Shown here one piece after another: positions 38,154 to 55,032 of a stretch of DNA of 64,000 nt. The notes under the pieces were generated by a model. The model made no database searches. It was not told the DNA's origin and was given only the letters and a program-made list of their open reading frames with translations. This stretch comes from Punica granatum. Its lineage: Eukaryota > Streptophyta > Magnoliopsida > Myrtales > Lythraceae. Position 1 is the stretch's first letter. Each line of letters begins with the position of its first letter. The stretch covers positions 40,995,885 to 41,059,884 of the forward strand of contig NC_045128.1 of NCBI RefSeq assembly GCF_007655135.1, in the 5' to 3' direction. Position numbers and translations under genes: made by a program.

Positions 38154-41100
38154 TCAAGTACCAACTGGATGCGGGAAGCCATTCATCCGCCGCAAATGCT
38201 CGGGTATCAGTCTGTTGATCAATTCTGGGTGAGCCCCAGTTAACTGCAAGCATACAAGAACAACAGAATCAGGGGATTTGATTGCCATTGCAATATATGA
38301 CAGAAGTAGAATCTATTGAGTCAGTTCCCACAGGCACATGCTGCGATTTAAGCATTAGCAAAATGATAGAAGACGTACATCTTGCTTAAAGTTGAATAAG
38401 GGGGGCAATGGGCGACCATTTGGAAGGCGCACATTGGGTTCACGAAGCTCATCAAAGAAAGGATGTGCGCATGCTTCAAGCTGCAAAAGCAAAAACGAGC
38501 AGTTAGGCAAAAACAATAGGAAAAGCTCATGGTTGTAAACTGAAGATACACTTCCAATGGATAGATTAGCCCGCACACAAGCTAGAACATATTTATGATA
38601 CTTCACCAAGATAAAGCAGATTTCAACTCACAGCAGTGCAGCGAAGACTTGGAGAATACTGAAGAAGCCTTGATGCAAGGTCAATCGCTTCAGGAGGCAT
38701 CCTTTTGTGGAATATCTGGACACACAAGTATACCATGTAATTAGCAACAACAACAATTAATGAAGGATAAAAGAACTGGAAAAGAGAAAGAAAATAAGTG
38801 AAATCTGGGAACATTCAGCTGTCAAGGGAAGACAATAAAGAAAGTCCCAGAGACTTTCCGCAACCACTAATTCTAGTAGAGAGTTCAATTTCAAGACGCG
38901 CTAAAGAGTTAAGGATGTGAATAATTACATCGAAGAGTCTAAGTATGGATTTACATTTTCACATACCAAACTGTCTTAACTCCAATCAAATGTCCGTTGC
39001 ATTAAAGAGCTCACTAGCTCCTCTCTTTTCACCATATATGAATGCCATTTCCTATATATACCTCATCTTTTTGGAGACTATTACTATGCAAGATGACCGG
39101 TGAAGCTATCCTCCTATTTGAATTATCTAACAAAACCATGAAATAAGCACAAAACAAGGATGTTAGGACAGAACCATACTTTGTGCCAAGGATGAGCTTT
39201 TATCTGAGGAAATCTGAAATCGGTATAATTCGGATTCATGCATCGAATTTCTTCTCGAGTTGGGGTACCAAGAACCTGCAAGAAAGCAACCACAACATGG
39301 TTATCTCGTACCAAGAGTTGTATGATTAAAATACAAATACCACCGGTAAGGCACCTTGATGATCTCCACGAGCTGGTCCACTGCATTTTCTCCAGGAAAC
39401 AGTGGCTGGAATAAAAAATATAATATGTGAAATGAAAGGAGAATTATGTTTAAATTAATACAGTCTAATATATAAAGAATGTGAGTAGTACTCGTTGTCT
39501 TAACCCCTGACCTGACCCAAAAGAAGTTCGGCAAGAACACAACCAGCGGACCAGATATCGATCGACGTTGTATACTCTGTGGCACCAAATATGAGCTCTG
39601 GTGCCCTGTAGTAACGGGAACATATGTAGGAGATGTTTGCCTCCCCCTTGACCTGATTGAACAAAGACCAGTCCATCAGAAACAAGTTATTTAGATATAA
39701 ACTGTTGGAAAATGAGGGATTAGGCAGAGAAATGTAGTCAAACAGCGTTAAACAAGTCACCACAAACATCCCTCTTAATTAGTCCATATCCAGCCAATTC
39801 ACTAGTATTTATTTGTTTCTATAAAGAGAGATCTAGCTTGTGCAAAATAGGAATAGAAGTGTCGTTAAGGAAGTAAAGAAAGCTTTGACCATTTAAAGGA
39901 TTGCTCGGAAAGGCCCGAACTCTAGATTCAACCTCATCATTGGCACCTTTCTTTTTGGCATAACTAATTTAAAAGAACCAAAGTAACAGCGCAGGGGCGT
40001 GGCCATACCAAAACCTTTGCACTTCCAAAGTCACAAATCTTGACCTGGTGGGTGAGGGGGTCGACCTGCATTTGGGGGGGAATTAAGGGAAAAAGTCTTT
40101 CATAAACGCCACAACCTGTGGGAAAAGAAAATCAGATATATGATACAGAAGGGACAGTTATAAGTACCAAAAGGTTTTGTGGCTTCAAATCCCTATGACA
40201 AACTCCAGGAACAGTATGGATGTAAGCGAGTCCTCGAAAGATCTGCAAGGTTAATTCATTCAGTGCAAGTTCAAAAGGGGGAAGAGAGAGTTATCCTTAA
40301 TAATGAAAGAACAATATCACGTACTTGGTATGTGTAAAGCTTGACATATATCAGAGGCATCCTCTGGTTCATACTATTGTAATGCTTCAGAACGCCATAC
40401 ATAGTTTCCGGGACATATTCCATCACTAAGTTCAGAAACAGCTCATCATTACTTGTTGTAGAGAAGAAGCAGTGCTTCAGGCTAACCACATTAGGGTGAT
40501 CCATCAGGCGCAATAATTGCAGCTCACGGTTTTTGTACCGTCTATCCTGAAGGACCTTTTTTATAGCAAATGTCTCTCCAGTTTCCAAGCATTTTGCCTG
40601 AGAATAAGCAATGTAAGATACACATAATATTTTAAAAATTACATAAAGAGGTTATCTGGGAATAGATATGCACCAGAAACACAATTCCAAATGATCCATT
40701 CCCGACAACGCGCTCTGCCATGTAACTGATGGTCTGCAAAACAGAATTGACGAAACAAACAGACAGAAATTGAGAGATCTCGCAGCCAAATACGGACAGT
40801 TTCAATTTTGGATTCACGTAATTAAAGTTTTTATCATTTTGGAATAGAACGGGACAAACAACATTTAATTTTCAACCAGAACCGAAAATCATAATTAGGA
40901 ATATGAAAAAAAGTTTCCCAGTTTTCATACAAGAAAAAAAATTAAAAGTAGAGTCAATCTGTAGGGATGGAAGAAAATGCTACGAAATTTCCTATACCTG
41001 TTTGGGTTCTCCGTTTTTTCCTCCAATAGTAGTCGAGATAATCTGACCAGTGACAGCATTATTGCTCTCAATAACAGTTTGAGACATTTCCTGAAATTAA

Positions 41101-42591
41101 ATTACACAGTGTTCAGTCAAAACTACACAATGGACGTATGAAGAGTCAGCGTAAGATACTAGCTTTCGATCTATTACTCTCACAGAGAAATCTCAGCATC
41201 AGTTCACAACCTAATTGGACCGTCACTGAAGATGTGGGTGCGACCAAAATATTACACATACTAATCACATGTATAACACCGTTCAATCAGGTAACAAATC
41301 ATTCCTTAATTATCTCTACAGCCAAGCAAATCACTGACTGCTCTTGTGACACTTGACTGCAATGAAAGGTCGAGCTAAAAGGGATAGCCTTTGGTAGAGA
41401 TACAACGTGCTATAGATAATTAATATGTTAGTTATGGTTATTATATATAATCCACGTTAGAGGGTCACTTGAGCATGTAAAGTTGATGAAAGCCCTAATG
41501 ATAGCAAAGCAAGGAGTATGCAGCAAAGAAGCAAAGCATTAGATAGACATGGACGACGAGGAAGCTTCATGCAGCAGAAAAGCTTGCATTTCAGAAAAGA
41601 GGGAACTAAGAAAGAATCAGAGTAAATTTATCAGCAGAAGCAACCTTGCAACATACTGATACTCGCAAAAAGTAAGTGGCACAGGAAAGAGAGGACATAG
41701 AAGATCATGCGGGATCCTAGTAATGGATCTAAGACAGATATATGAACCCAATGGGAAAGATCAGTTCGAGCAGTGAGAATCTCTCGACTCTTTCGAGCTG
41801 AAGTTGCTCCAAATAATTTGAGAAAAATTACACATACACAACCAAATGATGCAATTCCAACAAACTCCTGATGCTAAAATTTTACTGGAAGGAGAGTAGC
41901 AGTCATGGAAAATTTTTCGAACTCGATAAAACAAGAGTCAAGCTCACAGACTGGCTGTGTCAACAATTTGTCATAGATCCTCTTCAGCTTAAAACAAATC
42001 ATTCATGAAATTAGAGGTCTATATTTTCCTTCTAGGTCTCTAGCTCGTATTAGATACCAAATTAGTGAATGCGGTAGCTATGGAAGCTCAATCTGGTTTC
42101 CATGTCCTGAGAAAGGAAACTCATTCAGAATTCTCAAGTAACAGAAGCCAAGCATCAAGACAAATCCCACAGAAAACACGTATTAGCTAAGGAAACCACT
42201 ACAGCAACAACCAGAAAGCGGAACCCTATCCGGGGAACAAACTCCGGCGAGCCAGCTCAGATCTTAAAATCACGGAGCAAGCGGCCCGGAGGAGTGAAGA
42301 TCGGTCCAAATTGGACAGCAAACGGAACTCTGAGCTGGATCACGGAAGATCTAAGTCCTACCAGCGGCAGCTGCTGGCATTCGCAAGCACGAACAGTGAA
42401 ACCAAACCATGACACTCCGAGATAGAGAGAGAGGGAGGGAGAAAGAGGAGAAGGAAGGGAAATGAGGAGGAAACCTTATCGGTCTGCATCGGATCAGGAC
42501 GGCGAGAGGCGTCGGGCTGAGCTCCGAGGTGCGGTGGCGGAGCCGCCTGGTGGTGATGGTGGTGGTGAGGCCCCAAGGGCATCGAGGCCAT
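38154..42591 (-). CDS. Shaggy-related protein kinase (plant GSK3, SK41/42 kappa/delta-like)
   Basis: A Ser/Thr kinase of the GSK3 family. Twelve exons (42591-42475, 41090-40998, 40733-40674, 40597-40325, 40242-40168, 40065-40009, 39652-39512, 39405-39355, 39275-39180, 38715-38632, 38480-38379, 38243-38154) give 412 residues. Key sites: glycine loop [11 protein letters not shown], catalytic lysine in [34 protein letters not shown], activation-loop tyrosine in [10 protein letters not shown], and the TREE motif in [11 protein letters not shown]. The N-terminus starts MASMPLGP and includes six His in a row. This start and [14 protein letters not shown] match the kappa/delta subgroup as I recall it. 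Two positions look unusual: VFLAKC, where VFQAKC is normal, and [10 protein letters not shown], where an Arg replaces the Gly in relatives. The priming-site residues appear intact. Confidence 0.93.
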
Positions 42592-44404
42592 GTGGACTGC
42601 ACCTTCAACCTCTCTCTCTCTCTCTCTCTACTCTCTCTCTCCTCTCTCTCTCTCACTTTGCTTTATGACAATCACTCTCTCTTTCTCTCTCTTCTGTCTT
42701 TAATTTTCTTTTTTTCTTCTTTTTTTTTTTCACTGTTTTGTATGTAAAATTTTCTTCCCCTGCAGACCTTTTTTATATGGCCCCTCCTCCAGTAGGAAAT
42801 TATGGAAAGAAAAGGAGAGTGAAACTGAAAATGGAGGAGTTAACCATAATTCATTGATGGAGCGAAGACCCACGCGAACTTCCCGAGAGTGACCTGGACG
42901 CGCCTAATCAGTCTCCGCTGATTATCTATTTTCAATTTCATTATCCTCTTGTTTTTTTTTCCTGTAATAATCGATTTATATATTCCGCATTTCTTTTTTC
43001 TTTTTAAGTTTCTATGCCTGAAAAATATTTATTTTTGTTATTTTGCTCTAGGCTGTCCATTGTTAATTCGAATTTTGGAAAAAAATTTGCACACCTCGGA
43101 TTAACTTAAACAGCAGAGGAGATTATTGGCTTTAACTACATGACTCGTTACATTATCCTTTTAAGGTTATGTACTAGTCTACAATCAATTATTTAGTCTG
43201 GTGTTATCAGAGCAACATATTTTCATTGTTTTTGAGTTACGGAGCATAACGATCTTTAACTAGGAGAGTGCCATTGTTTATTGCTAATTTTGTAGGCCGT
43301 TTTTGCGTAACTCATACCAAATTAAACTGCAAAAGAGATCCTTTGACTTTAATTAAATTATTGGTAACATGATTAATAAAATCCAACGGTTTTTAACTAG
43401 TTTCCAATCATTAAATGGAGGAGGAATTTATTTTGGACAATCTTATTTATTTCGGTTTCGGAAGTAACCGTCTTTTACTTAAAAGTCCATAAAATTGTTA
43501 CTAATTTTGGAGACAATTTTGCATTGCATGGATTAGAATTAACAGTAATACAAGTCACAGGATCATTTGATCAGTTCATTCAGCGAAGCGGTGCGACTTT
43601 CCTTTTATTCAATTTTTAATCATTTATAATAATAGCAAATTATTAAAATACACAATGTCGATTCAGATTGAGAAAATATATACATGAAAAACACATAATT
43701 CATAGCTTACAACTACTTTTTTTTTAGTCATAAAAAAAAATTGCAGGTATAAAATCTATATTCCTATTTTCACCAATGAAAAAATTAAATCCCTCTTAGT
43801 GTTTAGGTTATCATTGAAACTTTTCACTTATTTTTCTTTTTATCAGAATCCATTATTTATTAGGCTTTCATTTGAATTTACAAGAAAATTGTGAGAAATT
43901 TCGACATTCGCAATTGGAGCACACGCACTTGCTTTGTTCTTTATCTTTTATTTTGTGCAATTTAAGATTGCACAACCTCACACATGTATTTTGCATTCAT
44001 GCAAAATAAATAAATTAATAAATAAAAAGGACAGATGATTTTTCTCGTGTCGAAGAAATAGATACTTACGATAAGACATTACATTTCCATGTGATGATGT
44101 AAGTTACAAATTAAAGCACGAGAAAAAACCTTCTCAAACGACTCATTTAATCCGCCAACGGCTTCACATTATAAGCACTTCCATTTATTATTCAAAAAAA
44201 ATCCACAATAATTAACCGAAAACCTTAACTTTTATAATTCGTAATTATTTAGCTTAGACCAAACCCTCTCCATCTTGACTTGGGGGGAGGCTTTATTGTG
44301 TAATAGACATACGACCATACAACTTCTCATCAATCGGACACATTTAACATAAAACTATATTGTCTTTTCGCCATTTTGGGAAGACTTTGATCACTTAGTA
44401 ATAA
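42592..44404. other. Intergenic; kinase promoter and AT-rich spacer
   Basis: 42609-42653 is a CT array in the probable kinase leader (GA on the coding strand). 42900-44400 is AT-rich spacer plus the peroxidase 3' flank. No gene was seen. Confidence 0.55.
42609..42653. repeat. Interrupted (CT)n array upstream of the GSK3-like gene
   Basis: About twenty CT units with three short interruptions, starting 18 bases upstream of the start codon. Confidence 0.85.
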
Positions 44405-49758
<5,354 letters not shown>

Positions 49759-52700
49759 TCATATGCTTGCCTTGTGAGGCTCGTGTGGAGTGGGTGACCT
49801 GGTGGAGTGCAGGCTACTTGAGGAAGCGCCTACCTTAGAAGATAAGCGGTGAGTCTTCACGAGAGGGACCAAGGATTGCACAACATCGGCCATGAGCGGC
49901 CTGTAGTCAGCCTCAGGCTGCACGCACATTGCTGCAATTGCCGCCACCTGAACAACCTCCTTGAGGGAATACTGACCCTCCAGCCTCGGGTCCATAATCT
50001 GGACAACCTTGTCTCGGTCCGTCAGCTGAGGCAATGCCTGCCAATATACACAATAAAATCGCTCTTTTATTCATAAGAAAATGGCCCCAGAGAAGAAAAG
50101 ATGACATAAATTGTAAAACTAAGTGTGTAGAAGCACAAACCCAAGTGACAAGAACCCCTTCCCCAGGAGGTCTCTTCATGTCGACAGGAACTCTGCCGGT
50201 GAGCAGCTCCAACAGAACAACCCCATAGCTATAGACATCTGATTTAGTGGTCAGGTGCCCCGTTAATGCATATCTGTGAAAAAAATAAAATTAAATTAAA
50301 GCAACACAACGGTTAAGATTCTTGATGATTAAGATCCTTCTATTCTTCACTTCAAGTCTTAATGCAAAAAGGGATCAGATAACTAAGAGGAAGAATGAAA
50401 ATAATAGCTCCACTCATATGCAATGAGATGTTCATACTCGGGGGCGACATATCCCTGGGTCCCCAAAACTCGTGTAGAGACATGACCACCAGCTTTTTCA
50501 GGTCCCAATTTTGCCAGTCCGAAATCAGAAACCTTAGTATGGAAGTTCTTATCCAAGAGGATATTGCTGCTCTTGAAATCTCGGTGGATCACGGGAGGAT
50601 TAATATGCTCATGAAGATATTCTAGGCCTTTTGCAGCTTCCAAGGCTATTCTCAAGCGAGTTTCCCAATCCAACTTCAAGTAGACAGCATTAGAATCTGC
50701 AAAAATGAACTCAATCGCTTAGAACATCCACACTTTCACAGATGAAAAAACTCAAGGCAGAAAAATTTCAATTCAAATTCACATTCACAGAGCTATATCA
50801 ATTGAAGCAAGTCCCATGAGAGCTGGGAAATTCTCGACCTGACATATATGAACTTATTTTCATAAGCCACTTGGCATCTTCACAGAAAATGACGAGAATC
50901 CGAACAGTCACAGTTAAAAATCATGCTTCTAAAAAGCAACGGCATGTTGGAACTCTCGTAACTTCTAGAAACACATGGGAAAAGTATCATATCACTGAGT
51001 ACAAACAAACTCGAATCATGCTTATTTTTTGTATGTGGACAAGCACAACGCTGAAGAATTATGCGCAATTGCATGGTACTGGAAACCCATCACTTAAAAG
51101 AACTGTCATGAGATGGACCATTGCACATGCGTCATGCATATTTCAACTTAAACATTGTGCACAGAGCATAAAGTAATTGCAAAACCAGCAACAATCTGAA
51201 GTTTCAACAGAGAGTGGAAAAAGTTATAGATTTCCTCCCTCTTACCATTAGCAATTAACGTTGCTATTTCAAGGTTAGTGAAAAGAACTCCTATGATATG
51301 GAACTTTTTGTAGCAGAGTTGGAGGCATTGTTTCATGCAGCAATTATACAGAAAAACTTATTTCTTTTATTTATTTGTCCCTTCTCGAAGATTTGGTTAC
51401 TTACGGCTCACTGGATACAAATGTTCCTGCAGACCGCCATTTGCCATGAACTCATACACTAGCAGTTTGTGATTACTATCAGAACAATAACCAAGCAAAG
51501 CCAGCAAGTATGGAGAGCGCAGCCTACTCAGCAACTCCACCTACGTCAGAAGACCAAGTAAACACCGACTGATTAAATAAGAAGCACTAAATTCAGAAAG
51601 CCGCAGGAAGAGCAAGGAAACACCGAGTGATTAAATAAGATGCAGGAAGACAAAAAGTTTAATTACCTCTACTTGAAATTCCTCCTCTCCTTGCTTCCCT
51701 GCCTGATCCATCAACTTAACAGCAACTTTTCTGCCATCGCTAAGCACTCCTCTGTAAACCGAACCAAAGCCACCATGTCCAACTACATTTGACTTGCTGA
51801 AACCCCCAGTTGCTGAATGCAGCTGCTTAAAGGAGAAGACCTGAAGTCCTTTCTCAGAAGTAACTTGGATCAAACCCTTCTCCTCATGATCAAACCCTTT
51901 AGCTAGAAATCACAAGAAATGATAAACACTTCAGTGCAGTTGCAGTAGAAAAATAAAGCACAGATAAGTTGGTTATTATAGCTCCTCAATACTTGAGAGT
52001 TTCAGAGACTAGAAAAACAGACACTCATTGGTTTTGTTATGATATGAACAACATGAATACCAATATCACATTTAATGGTGAACTGCTGCTTTTTACAGAT
52101 TTTTCCACATTTGAAGTCACAGAAGGTTCCAATGTGCACAAAGCGGTGAGACAGATCACAGAAGAAAACGTTGGACTCAAAACGACCATGATAAGGAACT
52201 CGAGGGAGCATTCCACATGAAGGTGAAAATTCGGGATCATGAATCGATCATAACAATACCGCTTATGGTTAATATTCCGGCCCTGTTTTGCAAGCAGCGT
52301 TATATCAAGAACACCGAAAGGCAATATTCGGAAATATCTTTCCTGATGAGCAAGTTCTCCCTATCACGGGGGGGAAAAGTGGCCTAACAGTGTTAAATCA
52401 GGCAACCTTCCGCGCAGCAAAGTAAGGACCGGCAAGAAAAATCCACTTCTGGAGCACCAGCATCAGAGGCTCTGTTTCTAAGTATCAACACCTAATGCGA
52501 GCTAAAAAGTAGCAAAACTGAGCTCAAACCTACAGGACTACCGCAGCAATTCTCTCGGGAACCAAGCGAAAGCTCATGATAATTATTAATTAGCAGAAAA
52601 TGCGACCACTACACTCACTCTGGTGCTGGTGCTGGTGCTGGTGATGGTGATGGTGCTTGTGGTGACGCTTGGAGACCTTGTTCCGGATGTAGCAGTAGTA

Positions 52701-52805
52701 GCTGAAGGCCACGAGCAGGGAGGCCAGGGCGAGGGAGGCCATGACGATGATAATCGCCAGCGCGGTGCGCTCCTTTCTCCGGTACTCTGCGTCCGGCGAG
52801 TCCAT
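49759..52805 (-). CDS. Membrane-anchored receptor-like Ser/Thr kinase (RLCK-type)
   Basis: Six exons (52805-52619, 51902-51667, 51540-51405, 50696-50438, 50273-50141, 50037-49759) give 409 residues. A hydrophobic helix at about residues 16-39 ([20 protein letters not shown]) is followed by basic and His-rich sequence. There is almost no extracellular part, so it should anchor the kinase facing the cytosol. The kinase begins near [14 protein letters not shown]. It has the loop [13 protein letters not shown], the lysine in [21 protein letters not shown] (RD type), [20 protein letters not shown] and [19 protein letters not shown], so it looks catalytically competent. MDSP is preferred as the start over an in-frame Met four codons upstream. 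A telo-box lies at 52893-52900. The substrate is unknown. Confidence 0.9.
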
Positions 52806-52949
52806 CCTGCACCGCACTCTTCTATGACATCCAACGGTCCCGCAATGCGAGCAGCAGACGAAGGGAGGGACAGAGCGAGTGGAGTGACAGAGAAACCCTA
52901 GCGGAGCATAGGGAGCAGAGGAGGGAGGAGAAAGAAGAGAACAATGGAC

Positions 52950-52971
52950 GAGAGAGAGAGAGAGAGAGAGG
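52950..52971. repeat. (GA)n run upstream of the receptor-like kinase
   Basis: About eleven GA units, 145 bases before the start codon. Confidence 0.85.
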
Positions 52972-53380
52972 GAGGGAGGGGCTTTCCTTAAGCTTCGAAT
53001 TCTGCGCTCAACTCTTTCTGGGAGTGAGTGTGACGAGTGAGAGTGTCGTGTCAGTCAGCAGAGGCGTTGGTTTTGTCTTCTTGTATGGGCGCGGGGAAAA
53101 ATATAATTTCCATCCATTAATCAATTAATCGTCAGGTGCTATTTTGCTATATCGTATAATCAACGGTCAATATTTTCCCGGTAAAAATTTGGGACTTCAC
53201 AAAACACCTCTCATTCATCAGGATTTTTCGCGTTTGTGTAATGTGCCCCTAAAATTAGCAAATTTTTTGACCAGGAAGGCGATCCGACGACGAACTATGC
53301 TTTAATTGCTTGTTTGGATTTTGAGGGTTATGAAAAGATGAGTTATGAGTTATTATTATACAGATTTAAATTATGATATC

Positions 53381-53614
53381 TCGTAATTTGCCCCTCCATA
53401 ATCTACTATCAAAACAAATTATAAGATAATAGAGTTTATCCGTAATGCATAGATTTGAAATTCGATGTAAGCATCTTGAAATTGGTAACATGACCTTCTG
53501 TAATTCGCCTTTTCATATTTCACTATTAGAATAAATTGCTAGATGATAGAGTTTATCTGTAATACATAGATTTGAAATTGACTGTAAGCATCTTGAAATG
53601 GATACTAAGACTGA
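53381..53614. repeat. Two-copy tandem repeat, 117 bp period
   Basis: The copies at 53381-53497 and 53498-53614 share blocks such as ATAGAGTTTATC, CATAGATTTGAAATT and GTAAGCATCTTGAAAT. The divergence is moderate. Confidence 0.8.
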
Positions 53615-53633
53615 CAATCAACAAGATTATTCA

Positions 53634-54081
53634 TATTTTAATAGGGTAAATTACACTGGTGGTTCAAAAAATTTTAATAATGTATCATGCTGGTCTAAAA
53701 AGGTTTTTTTGCTACTTGATGGTACAAAATATTTCAAAGTTGTAACATGATAGTACAAAACCGTCATCTCGCCATTGATGCCTTCAAGCCGACGCTGACG
53801 GTACAAAATCGATTTTTGTGGGACGTTACATGATGGTGCAAAATGTTTTGAAGTTGTAACTTAATAGTACAAAATGTTTTACTTAAGTTACATGATGGTG
53901 TAAAATTTACAGTCTTGTAAATGACGACTTGACGGCGTCAATAGCGAGATGACGGTTTGTGCTATCATGTTACAACTTTGAAACGTTTTGTACCATCAAG
54001 TAGCAAAAAAAACTTTTTAGACCAACCTGATACATTATTAAATTTTTTTGGACCATCAGTGTAATTAATCCTATTTTAATA
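53634..54081. mobile_element. Nonautonomous Mutator-like MITE with 10-bp target duplication
   Basis: TATTTTAATA occurs at 53634-53643 and again at 54072-54081, flanking a 428-bp element. The left end reads GGGTAAATTACACTGG and the right end, reverse-complemented, GGATTAATTACACTGA. The inverted arms extend about 150 bases (landmarks GCTACTTGATGGTACAAAA, AAAGTTGTAACATGATAG, CCGTCATCTCGC). Long arms, a GGG-type start and a 10-bp duplication fit Mutator-like elements. There is no ORF, so it depends on a transposase elsewhere. The intact duplication suggests a fairly recent insertion. Confidence 0.85.
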
Positions 54082-54151
54082 AGTTAAAGGGCAACCGATG
54101 AGCTCATTTTTAAAAAAATGTAAAATTTTCTTTTCATGTTTAATTTGCTTG

Positions 54152-54154
<3 letters not shown>

Positions 54155-54190
<36 letters not shown>
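54155..54190. repeat. (TA)n microsatellite
   Basis: About eighteen TA units, 75 bases beyond the MITE. Confidence 0.9.
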
Positions 54191-54192
<2 letters not shown>

Positions 54193-55032
54193 TTTTTATT
54201 GTTTCTCATATTTCAATTCTCTAACTACTGAAAATATATGTCAAGAAAATGAGGCTATTTTTAAATTCCAATTACAAACGAGACTGATGGATATATAGTA
54301 TAATGAAATTAAAATTCTAATATTTCTCTTCTTCTTTTTTTTGAAATTTCAGTTGTTCTTTACGTACAAAGATACAATTCTATGAAGATTAGATGGCAGT
54401 GAAATGTTCTATAGAAAAATGAATTAGCTTTGGACTTTATAAAGCACAGGCAATATCACATTAAGCACATGGAGAGAATGGGATTTGTCGAGTCAAAGCG
54501 TGAGTAGGACAAAGTTGTGACCATTACATAATGTCTCCTAAAAGCCCTTCCAAGTAAGAAAATAACAAACTACATGTTAATTTCGAAGCACACCCATGAT
54601 AAATGTTTGAAGAGGGGAAGATACTTGAAACTTCATAGGAACAAATTCATGACAGACGAATAACCTCAAACAATAATCAAACACAATCCAGAAAATTCCT
54701 GGCTATTAATCCCGACTGATTCAAGATCTGGCAAATCTGAAGCGAGAAGCGGCAGGTATTATTCACGAATCCCGTTTTTTCAAAAAAGAGAATTCTCTGG
54801 AGAAGAGAGCAACAGCTAATACAACATTTGTACAAATTTCTTTAGTCCAACTTCGATGCAGCCTGTCGTAAAGTCATCCCGTCAAATTTCAGGAGTGCCC
54901 GGTTTAAGCCAAAACCCCTCGGACACCATTTTTCCCGCCTTGCGAGGCAAATGGAAAAAGCCAACATATTCTGGCACAGAGAAGTGTTCTCTTCAACAAG
55001 TCGATCCAAACAGTTGAGCCCAGAATGCTGCA

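Larger units (their letters stand above)
52806..55032. other. Intergenic; kinase promoter, tandem repeat, MITE
   Basis: 52806-53050 is the kinase leader and promoter, with a telo-box at 52893-52900 and a (GA)n run at 52950-52971. A 117-bp tandem duplication (53381-53614) directly precedes the MULE-type MITE. 54155-54190 is a (TA)n run. 54300-55030 has no gene and ends in the uL1m 3' UTR. Confidence 0.6.
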
